NCBI GenBank assembly: GCA_050117475.1 | Contig: JASFMR010000009.1 | Span: 1 to 55,843, forward strand | Direction of reading: 5' to 3' | DNA: 55,843 nucleotides | Source: Fodinibius sp050117475 | GTDB lineage: Bacteria > Bacteroidota > Rhodothermia > Balneolales > Balneolaceae | Shown: positions 9,441 to 18,825 of the stretch, one piece after another | Layout: every line of letters begins with the position of its first letter | How positions within the stretch are numbered: the first letter of the stretch is position 1 | Notes under the pieces: model-generated | What the model was told of the DNA's origin: nothing | The model's database searches: none | Seen by the model: only the letters and a program-made list of their open reading frames with translations | Made by a program: the position numbers and the translations under genes

Positions 9441-11165
9441 ATGAAAAAACTGGCATCTATTGCAGCATCTTTAACCTTTCTCATTGCATTCTCCTCTTCT
9501 CTACAAGCCCAACCCGACCGTCTGACGGGTAAGTCGTTTGCCACTCGGTCTGAAGTTATCAGTCGACACGGTATGGTGGCGACCAGCCAGCCCCTGGCAA
9601 CCCAGGTTGGCCTCGATATCCTGAAAAATGGTGGTAACGCTATTGATGCTGCCATAGCAGTTGATGCGGCTTTGGGTGTTATGGAACCCACCGGCAGCGG
9701 TATTGGCGGAGACCTTTTTGCTATCGTGTGGTCTGCAAAAGATCAGAAGTTATATGGCTTGAATGCCAGTGGCCGCGCTCCGCTCGGACTCTCTTACAAC
9801 CAGATGAAGCAAGAGCTTGAACAACGAAACCGATCGCACATCCCACCTTACGGTTTTTTGCCGATCTCTGTACCGGGAGCAGTCGACGGTTGGTTTGAGT
9901 TACACCAGAAGCTGGGCAACATGCCGATGGACAAAATTCTTGCCCCGGCTATTAAATACGCTGACGAAGGGTTCCCGGTAAGTGAGCTCATTGCTTTCTA
10001 TTGGCAAATCGGGGCGCGTATTCTTGAGAATCAACCGGGGGCTTTCAAAAAAGAAATGACGATCGACGGCCGGGGACCGAAAAAAGGCGAGATTATGAAG
10101 CGTCCCGAACTTGCCAATACCTACCGAATCTTGGCTAAGAAAGGCCGGGATGCTTTTTATAAGGGAGAAATTGCCGATAGAATCGACAAATTTATGCGTG
10201 AAAACGGTGGATATCTGCGCAAAGAAGACTTTGAGAACCACCGCTCAGCCTGGGTGGATCCCGTTTCTGTGAACTACCGGGGGTATGACGTATATGAGTT
10301 ACCGCCCAATGGACAAGGCATTGCCGCCCTGCAGATGCTGCAAATGCTTGAAGAATTTGATTTAGCCGCCATGGGCTATGGCAGCGAAGAGGCGCTCCAT
10401 ATTATGGCAGAAGTTAAAAAACTGGCTTTTGAAGACCGCGCCAAGTTCTACGCCGATCCGGCCTTCTCGGGGGTACCGGTTGAAAAACTCATCTCCAAAG
10501 AGTATGCCCGTCAGCGTATCAAACAAATCGGCGAATATGCGGCCAATAATGTCAAACCGGGTATGTCGAAGCTGGAGGATGGCGATACGGTCTACATGAC
10601 CACGGCTGACGACGAAGGAAATATGGTTTCGCTGATCCAGAGCAACTACCGCGGACTGGGCTCCGGCATCGTCGTACCGGGACTCGGATTCGTCTTCCAG
10701 GACCGCGGCGAGCTTTTCTCAATGGATCCCAACCACGCCAATGTATATGCACCGGGTAAGCGCCCCTTTCACACGATCATCCCCTCGTTTGTTATGAAAG
10801 ACGGCAAACCCTTCATGAGCTTTGGCGTAATGGGCGGTGCCATGCAGCCCCAGGGGCACGTTCAGATTCTGACCAACATCATTGATTTCGGCATGAATCT
10901 CCAGGAAGCCGGAGATGCGGCACGATGGCGCCATACGGGTTCTACTCAACCGACCGACAATGCAGATAAATACCTGGAAGACGGCGGCACACTGAATTTG
11001 GAATCCGGTTTTTCCTACGAGACGGTGCGTGAACTGGCAAAACGGGGCCATGATGTTGCTTACAGCCTCGGAGGCTATGGCGGATACCAGGCCATCATGC
11101 TTAAAGACAGCGTCTACTACGGGGCTTCGGAATCCCGCAAAGACGGGCAGGCTGCGGGATATTGA
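9441..11165 (+). CDS. ggt: gamma-glutamyltransferase family protein
   Basis: A 574-residue Ntn-hydrolase with a signal peptide ending SLQAQ. The large-subunit segment GGNAIDAAIA and glycine-rich GSGIGGD are followed by the small-subunit start DTVYMTTAD, where T383 is the expected autocleavage nucleophile, then GLGSGIVVPGLGFVFQDRG and PFHTIIPSF. Active GGTs usually read TTHY or THxx here. The position after the nucleophile is Val instead of His-like residues, which fits the YwrD/cephalosporin-acylase-like branch better than classical E. coli GGT. It would act in the periplasm on glutathione or gamma-glutamyl peptides. The gene is monocistronic by spacing. Family certain, exact substrate less so. 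Confidence 0.92.
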   Translation: MKKLASIAASLTFLIAFSSSLQAQPDRLTGKSFATRSEVISRHGMVATSQPLATQVGLDILKNGGNAIDAAIAVDAALGVMEPTGSGIGGDLFAIVWSAKDQKLYGLNASGRAPLGLSYNQMKQELEQRNRSHIPPYGFLPISVPGAVDGWFELHQKLGNMPMDKILAPAIKYADEGFPVSELIAFYWQIGARILENQPGAFKKEMTIDGRGPKKGEIMKRPELANTYRILAKKGRDAFYKGEIADRIDKFMRENGGYLRKEDFENHRSAWVDPVSVNYRGYDVYELPPNGQGIAALQMLQMLEEFDLAAMGYGSEEALHIMAEVKKLAFEDRAKFYADPAFSGVPVEKLISKEYARQRIKQIGEYAANNVKPGMSKLEDGDTVYMTTADDEGNMVSLIQSNYRGLGSGIVVPGLGFVFQDRGELFSMDPNHANVYAPGKRPFHTIIPSFVMKDGKPFMSFGVMGGAMQPQGHVQILTNIIDFGMNLQEAGDAARWRHTGSTQPTDNADKYLEDGGTLNLESGFSYETVRELAKRGHDVAYSLGGYGGYQAIMLKDSVYYGASESRKDGQAAGY

Positions 11166-11201
11166 AAATGATCCGTTCTTAGTATCTCTTGCCTTTCCTT
11201 T

Positions 11202-11310
11202 CTGAAGTCGGAGACTTCAGAGATCCACACTCTACAACTAAAGAGAGGATTGAGTAAGGCTCTGACTTGCGGTACCAAAAAGGATCTGGCAAGTCTCCGG
11301 ACTTGCGGTA
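11202..11310. repeat. related short palindromes downstream of ggt
   Basis: The non-coding gap 11166-11422 holds a perfect 8-bp stem with a 3-base loop (CTGAAGTC/GACTTCAG, 11202-11220) and a second, related 6-bp stem (CAAGTC/GACTTG, 11290-11305). The 11-mer GACTTGCGGTA occurs twice (11264-11274 and 11300-11310), both times followed by an A-rich run. The shared AAGTC/GACTT core suggests one dispersed palindromic element in two copies. A terminator for ggt is possible but no T tract follows. Confidence 0.5.
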
Positions 11311-11422
11311 ATAAAAAGAAACATGATAGAGTAAGTCCCCGGCTCACTAAAAAAAAGAAATCCTATTTATTAAATTTATATAAATTAAATACTTAGATAT
11401 TAATCAACCTTAGTCGATCATC

Positions 11423-12616
11423 ATGAGATACCTGGTATTTTCTTTCCTTTTTTTTCCATTGCTGAGCTGTTCCAATACAAATAAAGCAGAGAACAATAAT
11501 GACGGTCAAAACCAAGGTTCGGATGCTGCATCTTATCAAACTGTAGAGGCATTCCCCTCGCTTTCCTTCGACGAACCTGTGGATCTGCAACATGCCGGAG
11601 ATCAGAGCAACCGAATTTTCGTCGTCGAAAAAAATGGTCTCATATGGGTATTTCAAAACGAAGAAACGACAAATAGTAAATCAGTCTTCCTGGATATCCG
11701 GGATCGAGTGGACGACAGCGGAAGCGAAGAGGGCCTACTGGGATTGGCTTTTCATCCAGATTTTGAAAATAACGGTTATTTCTATGTGAACTACACGGCT
11801 TCCAATCCCTCCAGAACGGTAATCGCCCGCTTCAAAGTTTCGGAACAAAATGCGGATGTAGCCGATGAAAACAGCGAACTGCAAATTATGACGTATGAAC
11901 AACCCTACAGCAACCATAATGGCGGACAGCTGGCCTTTGGTCCCGACGGCTATTTATATATCGCCGTTGGGGATGGTGGCTCGGGTGGAGATCCCCAGGG
12001 CAACGGTCAAAACCGCCAGACCCTTCTGGGCAGCATTCTGCGCATCGACGTAGATATCCAATCGAACGGCGATAATTATGCAATCCCGCCGGACAATCCG
12101 TTCGCCGGTAATTCGCAGAACTTTCGTGAAGAAATTTTTGCATACGGATTACGCAATCCCTGGCGCTTTAGCTTTGATCCGGATAATGGTCGCTTATGGG
12201 CGGGGGATGTCGGCCAGAATGATTATGAGGAAATCGATATCATTGAAAACGGCAATAATTATGGCTGGAATATCATGGAGGGCACACACTGTTACAGCCC
12301 TTCCAGTGGTTGCGACACCTCCGGCCTTACCATGCCCGTCATTGATTATGATCACAGCCAAGGTATTTCGATAACCGGCGGGTATGTTTACCGGGGCCCA
12401 ACACTGAGTAGCCTTACCGGATTGTATATTTATGGAGATTACGGTTCAGGCAGGATCTGGAGCCTGGATTATTCCAATCCGGATGCCCCCGTCAATACCC
12501 AGTTGCTGAGAGCTGACTTTTCCATTTCCTCCTTTGGGGTGGATGAAAATAGCGAGCTCTATATTTGTGGATTCAACGGCAAGATCTATAAGCTGGAATT
12601 GGCAGACGGTAATTAA
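11423..12616 (+). CDS. PQQ-dependent sugar dehydrogenase-like lipoprotein (GSDH beta-propeller)
   Basis: A 397-residue protein with a lipobox (PLLSC, lipidated C16), so it is probably anchored to a membrane on the periplasmic side or exposed at the surface. The rest matches the six-bladed soluble glucose/sorbosone dehydrogenase propeller: LLGLAFHPDFENNGYFYVNY, HNGGQLAFGPDGYLYIAVGD, YGLRNPWRFSFDP and WAGDVGQNDYEEIDII are characteristic blades. Relatives oxidise aldose sugars using PQQ, with the conserved His and Arg in the HNGG and GLRNPWR segments contributing to the active site. No PQQ synthesis genes lie in the window. Both neighbours are spaced well away, so it is likely transcribed alone. 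Family secure; substrate unknown. Confidence 0.9.
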   Translation: MRYLVFSFLFFPLLSCSNTNKAENNNDGQNQGSDAASYQTVEAFPSLSFDEPVDLQHAGDQSNRIFVVEKNGLIWVFQNEETTNSKSVFLDIRDRVDDSGSEEGLLGLAFHPDFENNGYFYVNYTASNPSRTVIARFKVSEQNADVADENSELQIMTYEQPYSNHNGGQLAFGPDGYLYIAVGDGGSGGDPQGNGQNRQTLLGSILRIDVDIQSNGDNYAIPPDNPFAGNSQNFREEIFAYGLRNPWRFSFDPDNGRLWAGDVGQNDYEEIDIIENGNNYGWNIMEGTHCYSPSSGCDTSGLTMPVIDYDHSQGISITGGYVYRGPTLSSLTGLYIYGDYGSGRIWSLDYSNPDAPVNTQLLRADFSISSFGVDENSELYICGFNGKIYKLELADGN

Positions 12617-12689
12617 TTATTCCCTCATACCAAACTCAGGTACTTTACACTTAATACTTTCGACTTAACACTTTCTACCATGTATAAAA

Positions 12690-13328
12690 TCAGTTAAACA
12701 GGTAAAGATCGACCCCCAGGTTAAATTGGAGGGCACGTGCGTCGGCTTTGAAGAGCGAACTGCTCTCCCAGTCATAGCCGATCTCGGAAAAAAGGCCGAC
12801 TTTAGGGGTGATTCTTGCAGCAAGCCCCCCGCGCAATCCCAGGCGAATCCGAAATCCCCGTCCCTCTTGGGTATTGGCTAATTTGCTGACCGCCAAATCT
12901 TTACCAAATAGGGCATTGGCCTGGAAGTAAGGCTGAAAACGTTCCGTCTTAAAAGGGTAAGCCCGGAATACCGGCCCCAGCCCCCAGCTGCCGATACCGA
13001 AGCCGGAATTGGCGCCATCCGTAAAAAAGCTGCCCAACACCTGGAAACCTATCCCCAGCCTTGGTGACATCATCCGCACGTCCCGGTATACAATCTCAAG
13101 CTCGGAGCTGCCGTCATTCTGAAGCGTATCATTTCCCAGATAGGTAAACTTGCTCAAAAAATGAAAATTCGCCGTTAGCCCGTTAATCCCGACATCGGAA
13201 CGCAGCTCTCTAAATTGATTGGATTGAGAGGACTGAGCATGTACAGGTTGAGAAACAACCAGCGAAATAAAAATTAAAACGAGCGAAAAAAATAATTTAT
13301 TTGCCGTGAGGTATAGCCTTTTTGACAT
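12690..13328 (-). CDS. small outer-membrane beta-barrel protein
   Basis: A 212-residue secreted protein with a signal peptide (cleavage near VHAQ) and about eight amphipathic strands of alternating hydrophobic residues, for example FRIRLGLRGGLAARITP and LFSEIGYDWES, ending in the aromatic-rich YLFN expected of a BamA-recognised barrel. It resembles the OmpW/OmpX-size porin-like class in layout, but I do not recognise a specific family. It is alone on its strand. A perfect palindrome, GAAATTC-T-GAATTTC (13351-13365), lies 22 bases upstream of the ATG and could be an operator. Outer-membrane location is well supported, function unknown. Confidence 0.75.
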   Translation of the reverse strand: MSKRLYLTANKLFFSLVLIFISLVVSQPVHAQSSQSNQFRELRSDVGINGLTANFHFLSKFTYLGNDTLQNDGSSELEIVYRDVRMMSPRLGIGFQVLGSFFTDGANSGFGIGSWGLGPVFRAYPFKTERFQPYFQANALFGKDLAVSKLANTQEGRGFRIRLGLRGGLAARITPKVGLFSEIGYDWESSSLFKADARALQFNLGVDLYLFN

Positions 13329-13350
13329 CGGTTGTGCCTTTTTTAATTAG

Positions 13351-13365
13351 GAAATTCTGAATTTC
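13351..13365. promoter_or_regulatory. palindrome upstream of the beta-barrel gene
   Basis: GAAATTC-T-GAATTTC is a perfect dyad with one central base, placed 22 bases before the start codon of the minus-strand barrel gene. It fits a regulator binding site, though AT-rich palindromes also occur by chance. A second hairpin (CATTCC/GGAATG, 13390-13404) lies farther upstream. Confidence 0.3.
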
Positions 13366-13550
13366 TTAGGTTCATAGGCAATAAGCCATCATTCCGTTGG
13401 AATGAGAAGTTACCAACAATACTAAAAAACTAACGGTCTCCCAACTTATTGTCATGCAAAATTATAAATAGGAAAACCCATTTTCACTGCAACAAACTTA
13501 ATAAACATCTCCACTTGAATGAGAAGTCTTGATGATTAACGAACAACCAC

Positions 13551-15170
13551 TCACGACTTCCGCTCGGGATAGGGATCGGGCTGCTCGACTTTAATAACTT
13601 CCTCTTCTTTGGGATAGATCTCTAATGTCTTGCCTGTCACCTCTTCAAAAAGGTAGGATTTGCGCATAGCACCCCAGATTTCAAGCTCCGGGTCGCCTTC
13701 TGTAGTGATTAGCAGGGTCACCGCTTCTTCACCGTTTTCGATCTCCAGTTTCTGCACATTTTGGTAGTGGCTTCGGTCCAGCCCGTCGGCCACCCGCAAC
13801 AACCCCGCCAGCTTTTTGATTCGCTTACGATCGGGTTTTTCCATTTTGCGGTACCGCTTGTGGCGTTTCTTGGGCGTTGAACGGCGATGATATCGGGCTA
13901 CATTTGCCATGATGTTGATTTCATCCTCGGTAAAGCCTTTCAGATCGGCATGACGGATAATATACAGGGCATGTTTGTGATGCTTGCGGTGAGATATATA
14001 ATAGCCTATGTCGTGCATATAGGTGGCATATTCCAGCAATTCTCGGTCTTGTTCCGTAAGCTCCAGTTCATCCCGCACCTCATCAAAAAGCTGGAGGGCC
14101 ATCTTGGCCACATGTGTAGAATGTTTTTCGTGCCAGTCACATTTTCGCAGTAGCTCAAACACACTACGTCGGCGCGGGTCGGGATGATGCTGTAGCGAAA
14201 GATCGAGTAAATCCTTTTTCTTGTCGATATACTCCAGGATCATGCCTTCCCGCAGGGCCGACTCAGAAATTTTTACTTGCTTAATCCCGCATCGGTCAAT
14301 CAGGTAGTCCAGCAACACAAGGCCGGGCAATATAATATCCACCCGTTTGTCTTCGAGTCCTTTTTGCTGAATGCGCTTGTCATGGTTCATCTTGATAAAA
14401 TCGCGGTGAAAGGAACGGTAATCCTTAACGGAATAGACCAACTCATTGAGCGTCACTGAGGCCGTAATCGACTGACGGTTGGCAATCATTTCGGCGATAT
14501 TTTCCATGGTTCCCGAGGACCCCACGATGGTTTGGGCGGGATGTTCTTGTATTGCCTTGAACAAGTCTTTCAGCTCATCGGCATAATGATTGCGAAGCTT
14601 TTCTATTTCCCCTTTTGATATGGGATCACTGTCAACAAAATCGGCCGCCATTCGGGCCACCCCGATTTTTTTGCTGGCGCTGTAAAAGATCTGCTCTTTA
14701 TTAGCCAGGATGAACTCCACGCTACCTCCCCCGATATCCACAATAAGCATAGTTTGATCTCCAAAAGAAACAGCATGCTGCACTGCCCGGCCAATAAGGG
14801 CCGCTTCTTTCTTTCCGGGAATGGCATGTGCCTTGATCCTTACTTCGTCAATCATTCGCTGGATAAATTCACCGCCGTTTTCCGCTTCACGGATGGCACT
14901 GGTCGCATAGGCCAGGATTTCCTCGACGCCCCAGCTGTCGCATAAAATCTTAATCTTTTTCAATGCCGAGATCCCCCGGTCCATTGCCGCTTCACTTAAC
15001 CGGTTGCCCATGCCCTTTTCGGCCAGGATCACCATCTCTTTGAGCTTGTCAATAGTACGGAAGCTGCCGTCGGGGTAAATATCAACGATGAGGACATGGA
15101 ATGAGTTGGTCCCCAGATCCAGAGCGGCCAAGCGCTTTGAAGGGGAACCATTGCCTATTGATTCAGCCAT
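13551..15170 (-). CDS. Ppx/GppA-type phosphatase with C-terminal HD domain
   Basis: A 539-residue cytoplasmic protein. Residues about 15-310 form the actin-like Ppx/GppA domain, with the phosphate-binding LDLGTNSFHVLIVD, the strand MLIVDIGGGSVEF and GSSGTMENIA. Residues about 340-470 form an HD domain (HSTHVAKMAL, YMHDIGYYISHRKHHKHA, RVADGLDRSH). Family members cleave inorganic polyphosphate or convert pppGpp to ppGpp, and so connect phosphate storage with the stringent response. The two-domain layout and length fit classical exopolyphosphatases. No polyphosphate kinase gene is in the window. The gene starts at ATG 15170 and is divergent from the protease gene at 15282. Strong family call; polyP versus pppGpp preference is undecided. 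Confidence 0.92.
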   Translation of the reverse strand: MAESIGNGSPSKRLAALDLGTNSFHVLIVDIYPDGSFRTIDKLKEMVILAEKGMGNRLSEAAMDRGISALKKIKILCDSWGVEEILAYATSAIREAENGGEFIQRMIDEVRIKAHAIPGKKEAALIGRAVQHAVSFGDQTMLIVDIGGGSVEFILANKEQIFYSASKKIGVARMAADFVDSDPISKGEIEKLRNHYADELKDLFKAIQEHPAQTIVGSSGTMENIAEMIANRQSITASVTLNELVYSVKDYRSFHRDFIKMNHDKRIQQKGLEDKRVDIILPGLVLLDYLIDRCGIKQVKISESALREGMILEYIDKKKDLLDLSLQHHPDPRRRSVFELLRKCDWHEKHSTHVAKMALQLFDEVRDELELTEQDRELLEYATYMHDIGYYISHRKHHKHALYIIRHADLKGFTEDEINIMANVARYHRRSTPKKRHKRYRKMEKPDRKRIKKLAGLLRVADGLDRSHYQNVQKLEIENGEEAVTLLITTEGDPELEIWGAMRKSYLFEEVTGKTLEIYPKEEEVIKVEQPDPYPERKS

Positions 15171-15281
15171 CTCAGTGTACTAACTTAATTTACATTCCGA
15201 AGTAATATACTACTTTTATTGCGGATCCTTGAATTTCTATCTCGAGCGCCTTATGCCGTTTTTGTATCTAATTGATCGACT

Positions 15282-18200
15282 ATGAATAAAAAGCTACTCC
15301 TGTTCCTTACCGGTCTTTTCCTGCCCATCTTTCCCTTACTGAGTCATGCACAGTCGCGAAATTATTTTACAGACCGGCTTATCATTAAGTATGAATCAGA
15401 TGTTACCTTGTCACAGCTGAGATCCAAAACGGGTACCGATCCCCGGGCCGCAGTCCGTCAAATGCTCCAAAAGAATGGTATGCGCACCGAACATTCTCTT
15501 TTTTCAGAACGGCTGCGCCGTCAGTTTCAACAAACCAATCGCGCGCCGGTTCGCCAATTGCTTCAGATACAGGAAGCCACCTTCAGCCGCATTATTGATC
15601 CCGTTCTGCTGGCCGCTAAGATAAGTAAGATGCCGGGAGTGGCCTATGCCGAACCCAAGTATATCCATCGCCTCTTTTACACCCCCAGCGATCCCGTCAT
15701 CGAGAAATTTGTGTCTGCTCATGACTTTACCGGGGCCTGGGATCTCAGCAAAGGTTCTTCCGATGTGGTCATTGCCATCGTCGACGGCGGAGTTAATTAC
15801 CTGCATCCGGATTTGGACGACAAGCTCTGGATCAACCAAAATGAAGTTCCAGTGACCCTCCGTCCCCAGGTCGATGAAAACAGTGACGGGGAAATTACCT
15901 CAACCGAAATCAAGCATTACCTGTACCAAAATGGGAGCGACTATAACGGAGATGGGGAGATTGCCCTCGACGATGCCCTAGCCCCCAATTCTGGGTTTAC
16001 GGACAACCTCGACAATGATAACAATGGTTTTACGGATGATCTGTTCGGCTGGGATTTTTGGGATGCCGGTCCTATTACGGCTCCAACGACTGATAATAAT
16101 CCTATCCTGGACGGCACTGATCACGGTACCCACGTGGCCGGAATAGCCGCCGCGGAAACAGATAACGACTCTTCCGTAGCAGGGGCGGGATTCAACAGTC
16201 TTTACATGGCCGTAAAAGCGGGAGGAACAGCACAGGATCCGGAATCGGTCGGATATGGGTTTGAGGGTATTCTGTATGCGGCCGAACAGGGCGCCGACAT
16301 CATCAGCTGCAGCTGGGGCGGGAGTGCATTTTCGCAAGCCGAGCAAGACGTCATTAATGCTGTCACCGACATGGGGTCGCTCGTCGTCGCAGCAGCAGGA
16401 AATGAAACCATAGACCAAGTCAGTTACCCGGCTGCTTACGACAAAGTAATTAGCGTTGGATCGGTAGAAACGAGTAATGCCATAGCCAGTTACTCAAATT
16501 ACGGTTATAAGCTCGATGTGCTGGCTACGGGTTCCGGTATCCGAAGCACCTCCTACAGCGACACCCTGGTGGTAAAGAGCGGAACGTCCATGGCAACCCC
16601 GGTAGTCAGCGGATTGGCGGCCCTCATCAAAGATATTCATCCCGGCTGGTCGGCCGAACGTATCGGCACACAAATTCGGGCTTCATCCCAATATATTTAC
16701 AGTGCCAATCCAATCAATTACAATCATAAGCTGGGGCATGGTGCCATTGACGCCTTCCGGGCACTGGACACCAATCTGCCGGGACTTAAAGTCATAGCAC
16801 ACCGTTTTGAAAATGCCGATGGAAACAAACTTTCCCTTGGAGAACCGGGCTCCCTGATCCTTAGCCTGGTCAACGTGGGAAATACCACTTCCAGCCTCAC
16901 GCTCCAACTCCAAACTCTGAACAACGGCGCTGTACAGCTGGGCAGCAATTCGCAACAGCTGGGATCGGTTGCGACCGGCGACACAGTCCAAGTCTCTTTT
17001 CCCCTGACCATTACGGACGACTTTGACTTGAGTCAAGTACCGACCTTCAGGCTCAGTTTTCGGGACAACAATCTCAATTACGATGATTTCAATATCATAC
17101 GTTATACTAATTTCCTGTTTGACGTTATTGCAGCCAATAATGTCAAAACCTCTATTGCCTCCGACGGTACGATAGGATTCACAGATCCCATCTCCGGGCT
17201 GGGGGGAGTGGGGTTTATTCCACGAAGCCCCAACGGAACCGGCGGGTACCAAGAGGGAGATAACCTTTTGTTCGAAGGGGGATTGATCATGGAAATCAAC
17301 GGCAAGATTTACGATGCCGCTCGCACTTCCAACGGCCAGGTATCTCGCGACTTCGATCCGCAGCAGGTTTTTTCGGTTAAGACACCGGGCAACGTTTCGG
17401 ATTCCGATGGAAAGGCAAGCTTTACAATCGGCCCCGACACTACTCAAAATATGGAGATTACCCTAGACACTTATGCCTTTGACAAGGCCACGCTCAGTAA
17501 TGTCGTATACTTAAAATATACAATTCAAAATCGCTCCACTGTCAATGTGGTCAAAGACTTATACGTCGGACTCTTTAACGATTGGGATGTGGGAAGCGAT
17601 GCCTCGCAGAATAGCATTTCTTACAGTGAGTCAGACAGTGTGCTTTATATTTCAGATGCCACCGCCGGAAGCTCTCAACCCTTGGTAGCGGTAGCTCAAC
17701 TGGGTCCTATTTCAAGTGTTTTAGCCATTGACAATGCGGTAGAAGGAGAACAGGATTCGGTCACATTCGGACTTTATGACGGATTTTCGGATACCGAAAA
17801 AAGGAATTCGCTTCATGCCCGGAAAGTACGCACAACCATACAAAATACAGACGTATCGGCCGTCAATGCTTCGGGTCCGTATACCTTAAACCCGGGAGCA
17901 AAGATTACCGTAGGATTTGTTTACGCCTTTGGCAGTGACCTTTCTGAACTGGGGTCCCAAATTTCTGAAGCTCGCTCACAAAGTCCCTTTGCCGTATCTC
18001 CGACCGGCCGGGCGGTATCTGCCGAAGTGCCAAAGCAAACCAAGTTGTATCAAAATTATCCCAATCCTTTTAATCCCTCTACCGAGATTCGATTTGACTT
18101 GGAACAGGACTCAGATGTAGAGCTGGTTATTTTTGATGTGTTGGGCAGAAAGGTACGAACCCTCATAAACAGAAAATTGCAAGCCAACTCCTATTTTATT

Positions 18201-18296
18201 GAGTTTAACGCCCGAAACCTTAGCAGCGGGGTCTATTTTGCCCGCCTCAAGACAGAGAATGGCATAGAAACTATCCCGATGACGCTAATAAAATAA
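15282..18296 (+). CDS. secreted S8 (subtilisin-like) protease with T9SS type A sorting domain
   Basis: A 1004-residue secreted protease. It has a signal peptide (cleavage near SHAQ), a prodomain (about 30-140) and an S8 domain with the triad D168 (IVDGGVNYLHPDL), H281 (TDHGTHVAGIAA) and S436 (GTSMATPVVSGLAA). Asp to His is 113 residues, against about 32 in subtilisin, because three calcium-type loops are inserted (D198-E209, D220-D231 and D244-D253). A long beta-rich middle region follows. The last 85 residues are a type A sorting domain with YQNYPNPFNPSTEIRF, LVIFDVLGRKV and LSSGVYFARL, so export by the type IX system to the surface or medium is expected. It is transcribed alone. Family and export route are confident; substrates unknown. 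Confidence 0.95.
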   Translation: MNKKLLLFLTGLFLPIFPLLSHAQSRNYFTDRLIIKYESDVTLSQLRSKTGTDPRAAVRQMLQKNGMRTEHSLFSERLRRQFQQTNRAPVRQLLQIQEATFSRIIDPVLLAAKISKMPGVAYAEPKYIHRLFYTPSDPVIEKFVSAHDFTGAWDLSKGSSDVVIAIVDGGVNYLHPDLDDKLWINQNEVPVTLRPQVDENSDGEITSTEIKHYLYQNGSDYNGDGEIALDDALAPNSGFTDNLDNDNNGFTDDLFGWDFWDAGPITAPTTDNNPILDGTDHGTHVAGIAAAETDNDSSVAGAGFNSLYMAVKAGGTAQDPESVGYGFEGILYAAEQGADIISCSWGGSAFSQAEQDVINAVTDMGSLVVAAAGNETIDQVSYPAAYDKVISVGSVETSNAIASYSNYGYKLDVLATGSGIRSTSYSDTLVVKSGTSMATPVVSGLAALIKDIHPGWSAERIGTQIRASSQYIYSANPINYNHKLGHGAIDAFRALDTNLPGLKVIAHRFENADGNKLSLGEPGSLILSLVNVGNTTSSLTLQLQTLNNGAVQLGSNSQQLGSVATGDTVQVSFPLTITDDFDLSQVPTFRLSFRDNNLNYDDFNIIRYTNFLFDVIAANNVKTSIASDGTIGFTDPISGLGGVGFIPRSPNGTGGYQEGDNLLFEGGLIMEINGKIYDAARTSNGQVSRDFDPQQVFSVKTPGNVSDSDGKASFTIGPDTTQNMEITLDTYAFDKATLSNVVYLKYTIQNRSTVNVVKDLYVGLFNDWDVGSDASQNSISYSESDSVLYISDATAGSSQPLVAVAQLGPISSVLAIDNAVEGEQDSVTFGLYDGFSDTEKRNSLHARKVRTTIQNTDVSAVNASGPYTLNPGAKITVGFVYAFGSDLSELGSQISEARSQSPFAVSPTGRAVSAEVPKQTKLYQNYPNPFNPSTEIRFDLEQDSDVELVIFDVLGRKVRTLINRKLQANSYFIEFNARNLSSGVYFARLKTENGIETIPMTLIK

Positions 18297-18825
18297 GGAT
18301 TGATAATCGCCGTATGGTGGTTAGCCTTAAGACTTATGGAGGGAGAAATCAAAAAGGGGTCAGCACTTGGATTTCGGATTACATTCGAGGCGCCTCTCAT
18401 CGTCGGGTGGCTGAAAGTTAGCCGGCCGAAGAATAAATAAGCTTATTCTTGATATGAATTTGGAATGTTGCTAAGAAAAAAAATCCGAAGTGCTTTTTTG
18501 AAAATGAAAACCAATATCGCGGCATTAGAATACCGGGCGTGGGTGAGAATTCCATACCAGTACTATTGAAATTCTCTTGCACGTAGTTTGGAGCCGGTTC
18601 GGGATTCGTAGCCGGCGACTTTTTGGGGTTCCGTTTTTTCGTTGCTGAAAAAATGGAACGAACTCGCAGGAAGCCAACTTTGGCTTTTTAACTCGAAAAT
18701 ATCATCACCTAAATCCAGCAAGTCTCCTATTTAAGGCAAAAGAAGGCTTAGTAGAAAGAACTTTAGCGGAGAAGGGCGCACTTCCATTGCGTTACTCAGG
18801 GCATCAACAGTCATTATCACCTTAG
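18297..18825. other. long non-coding gap between convergent genes
   Basis: About 530 bases without a supportable gene between the protease and the thioesterase gene, which converge. It carries a paired-hairpin repeat (18628-18686, listed separately). The part 18297-18600 shows a GAGGCGCCTC palindrome near 18387 but no coding frame with family features, and no clear T-tract terminator for the protease. Confidence 0.5.
18628..18690. repeat. two adjacent hairpins, candidate dispersed palindromic repeat
   Basis: First hairpin: a 13-bp stem (18628-18640 with 18647-18659; GTTCCGTTTTTTC / GAAAAAATGGAAC, one G-T pair) around a 6-base loop. Second: AAGCCAA/TTGGCTT (18671-18677 with 18680-18686) followed by TTT. 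The GACTTTTTGGGGTTCC lead-in resembles dispersed palindromic units I associate with Bacteroidota intergenic regions. It may also end transcription between the convergent genes. Confidence 0.5.

Noticed and set aside
16683..17447. 254-codon minus-strand frame inside the protease gene
   Set aside because: Antisense to a protein with clear S8 and T9SS features; composition is that of a reverse-frame shadow.
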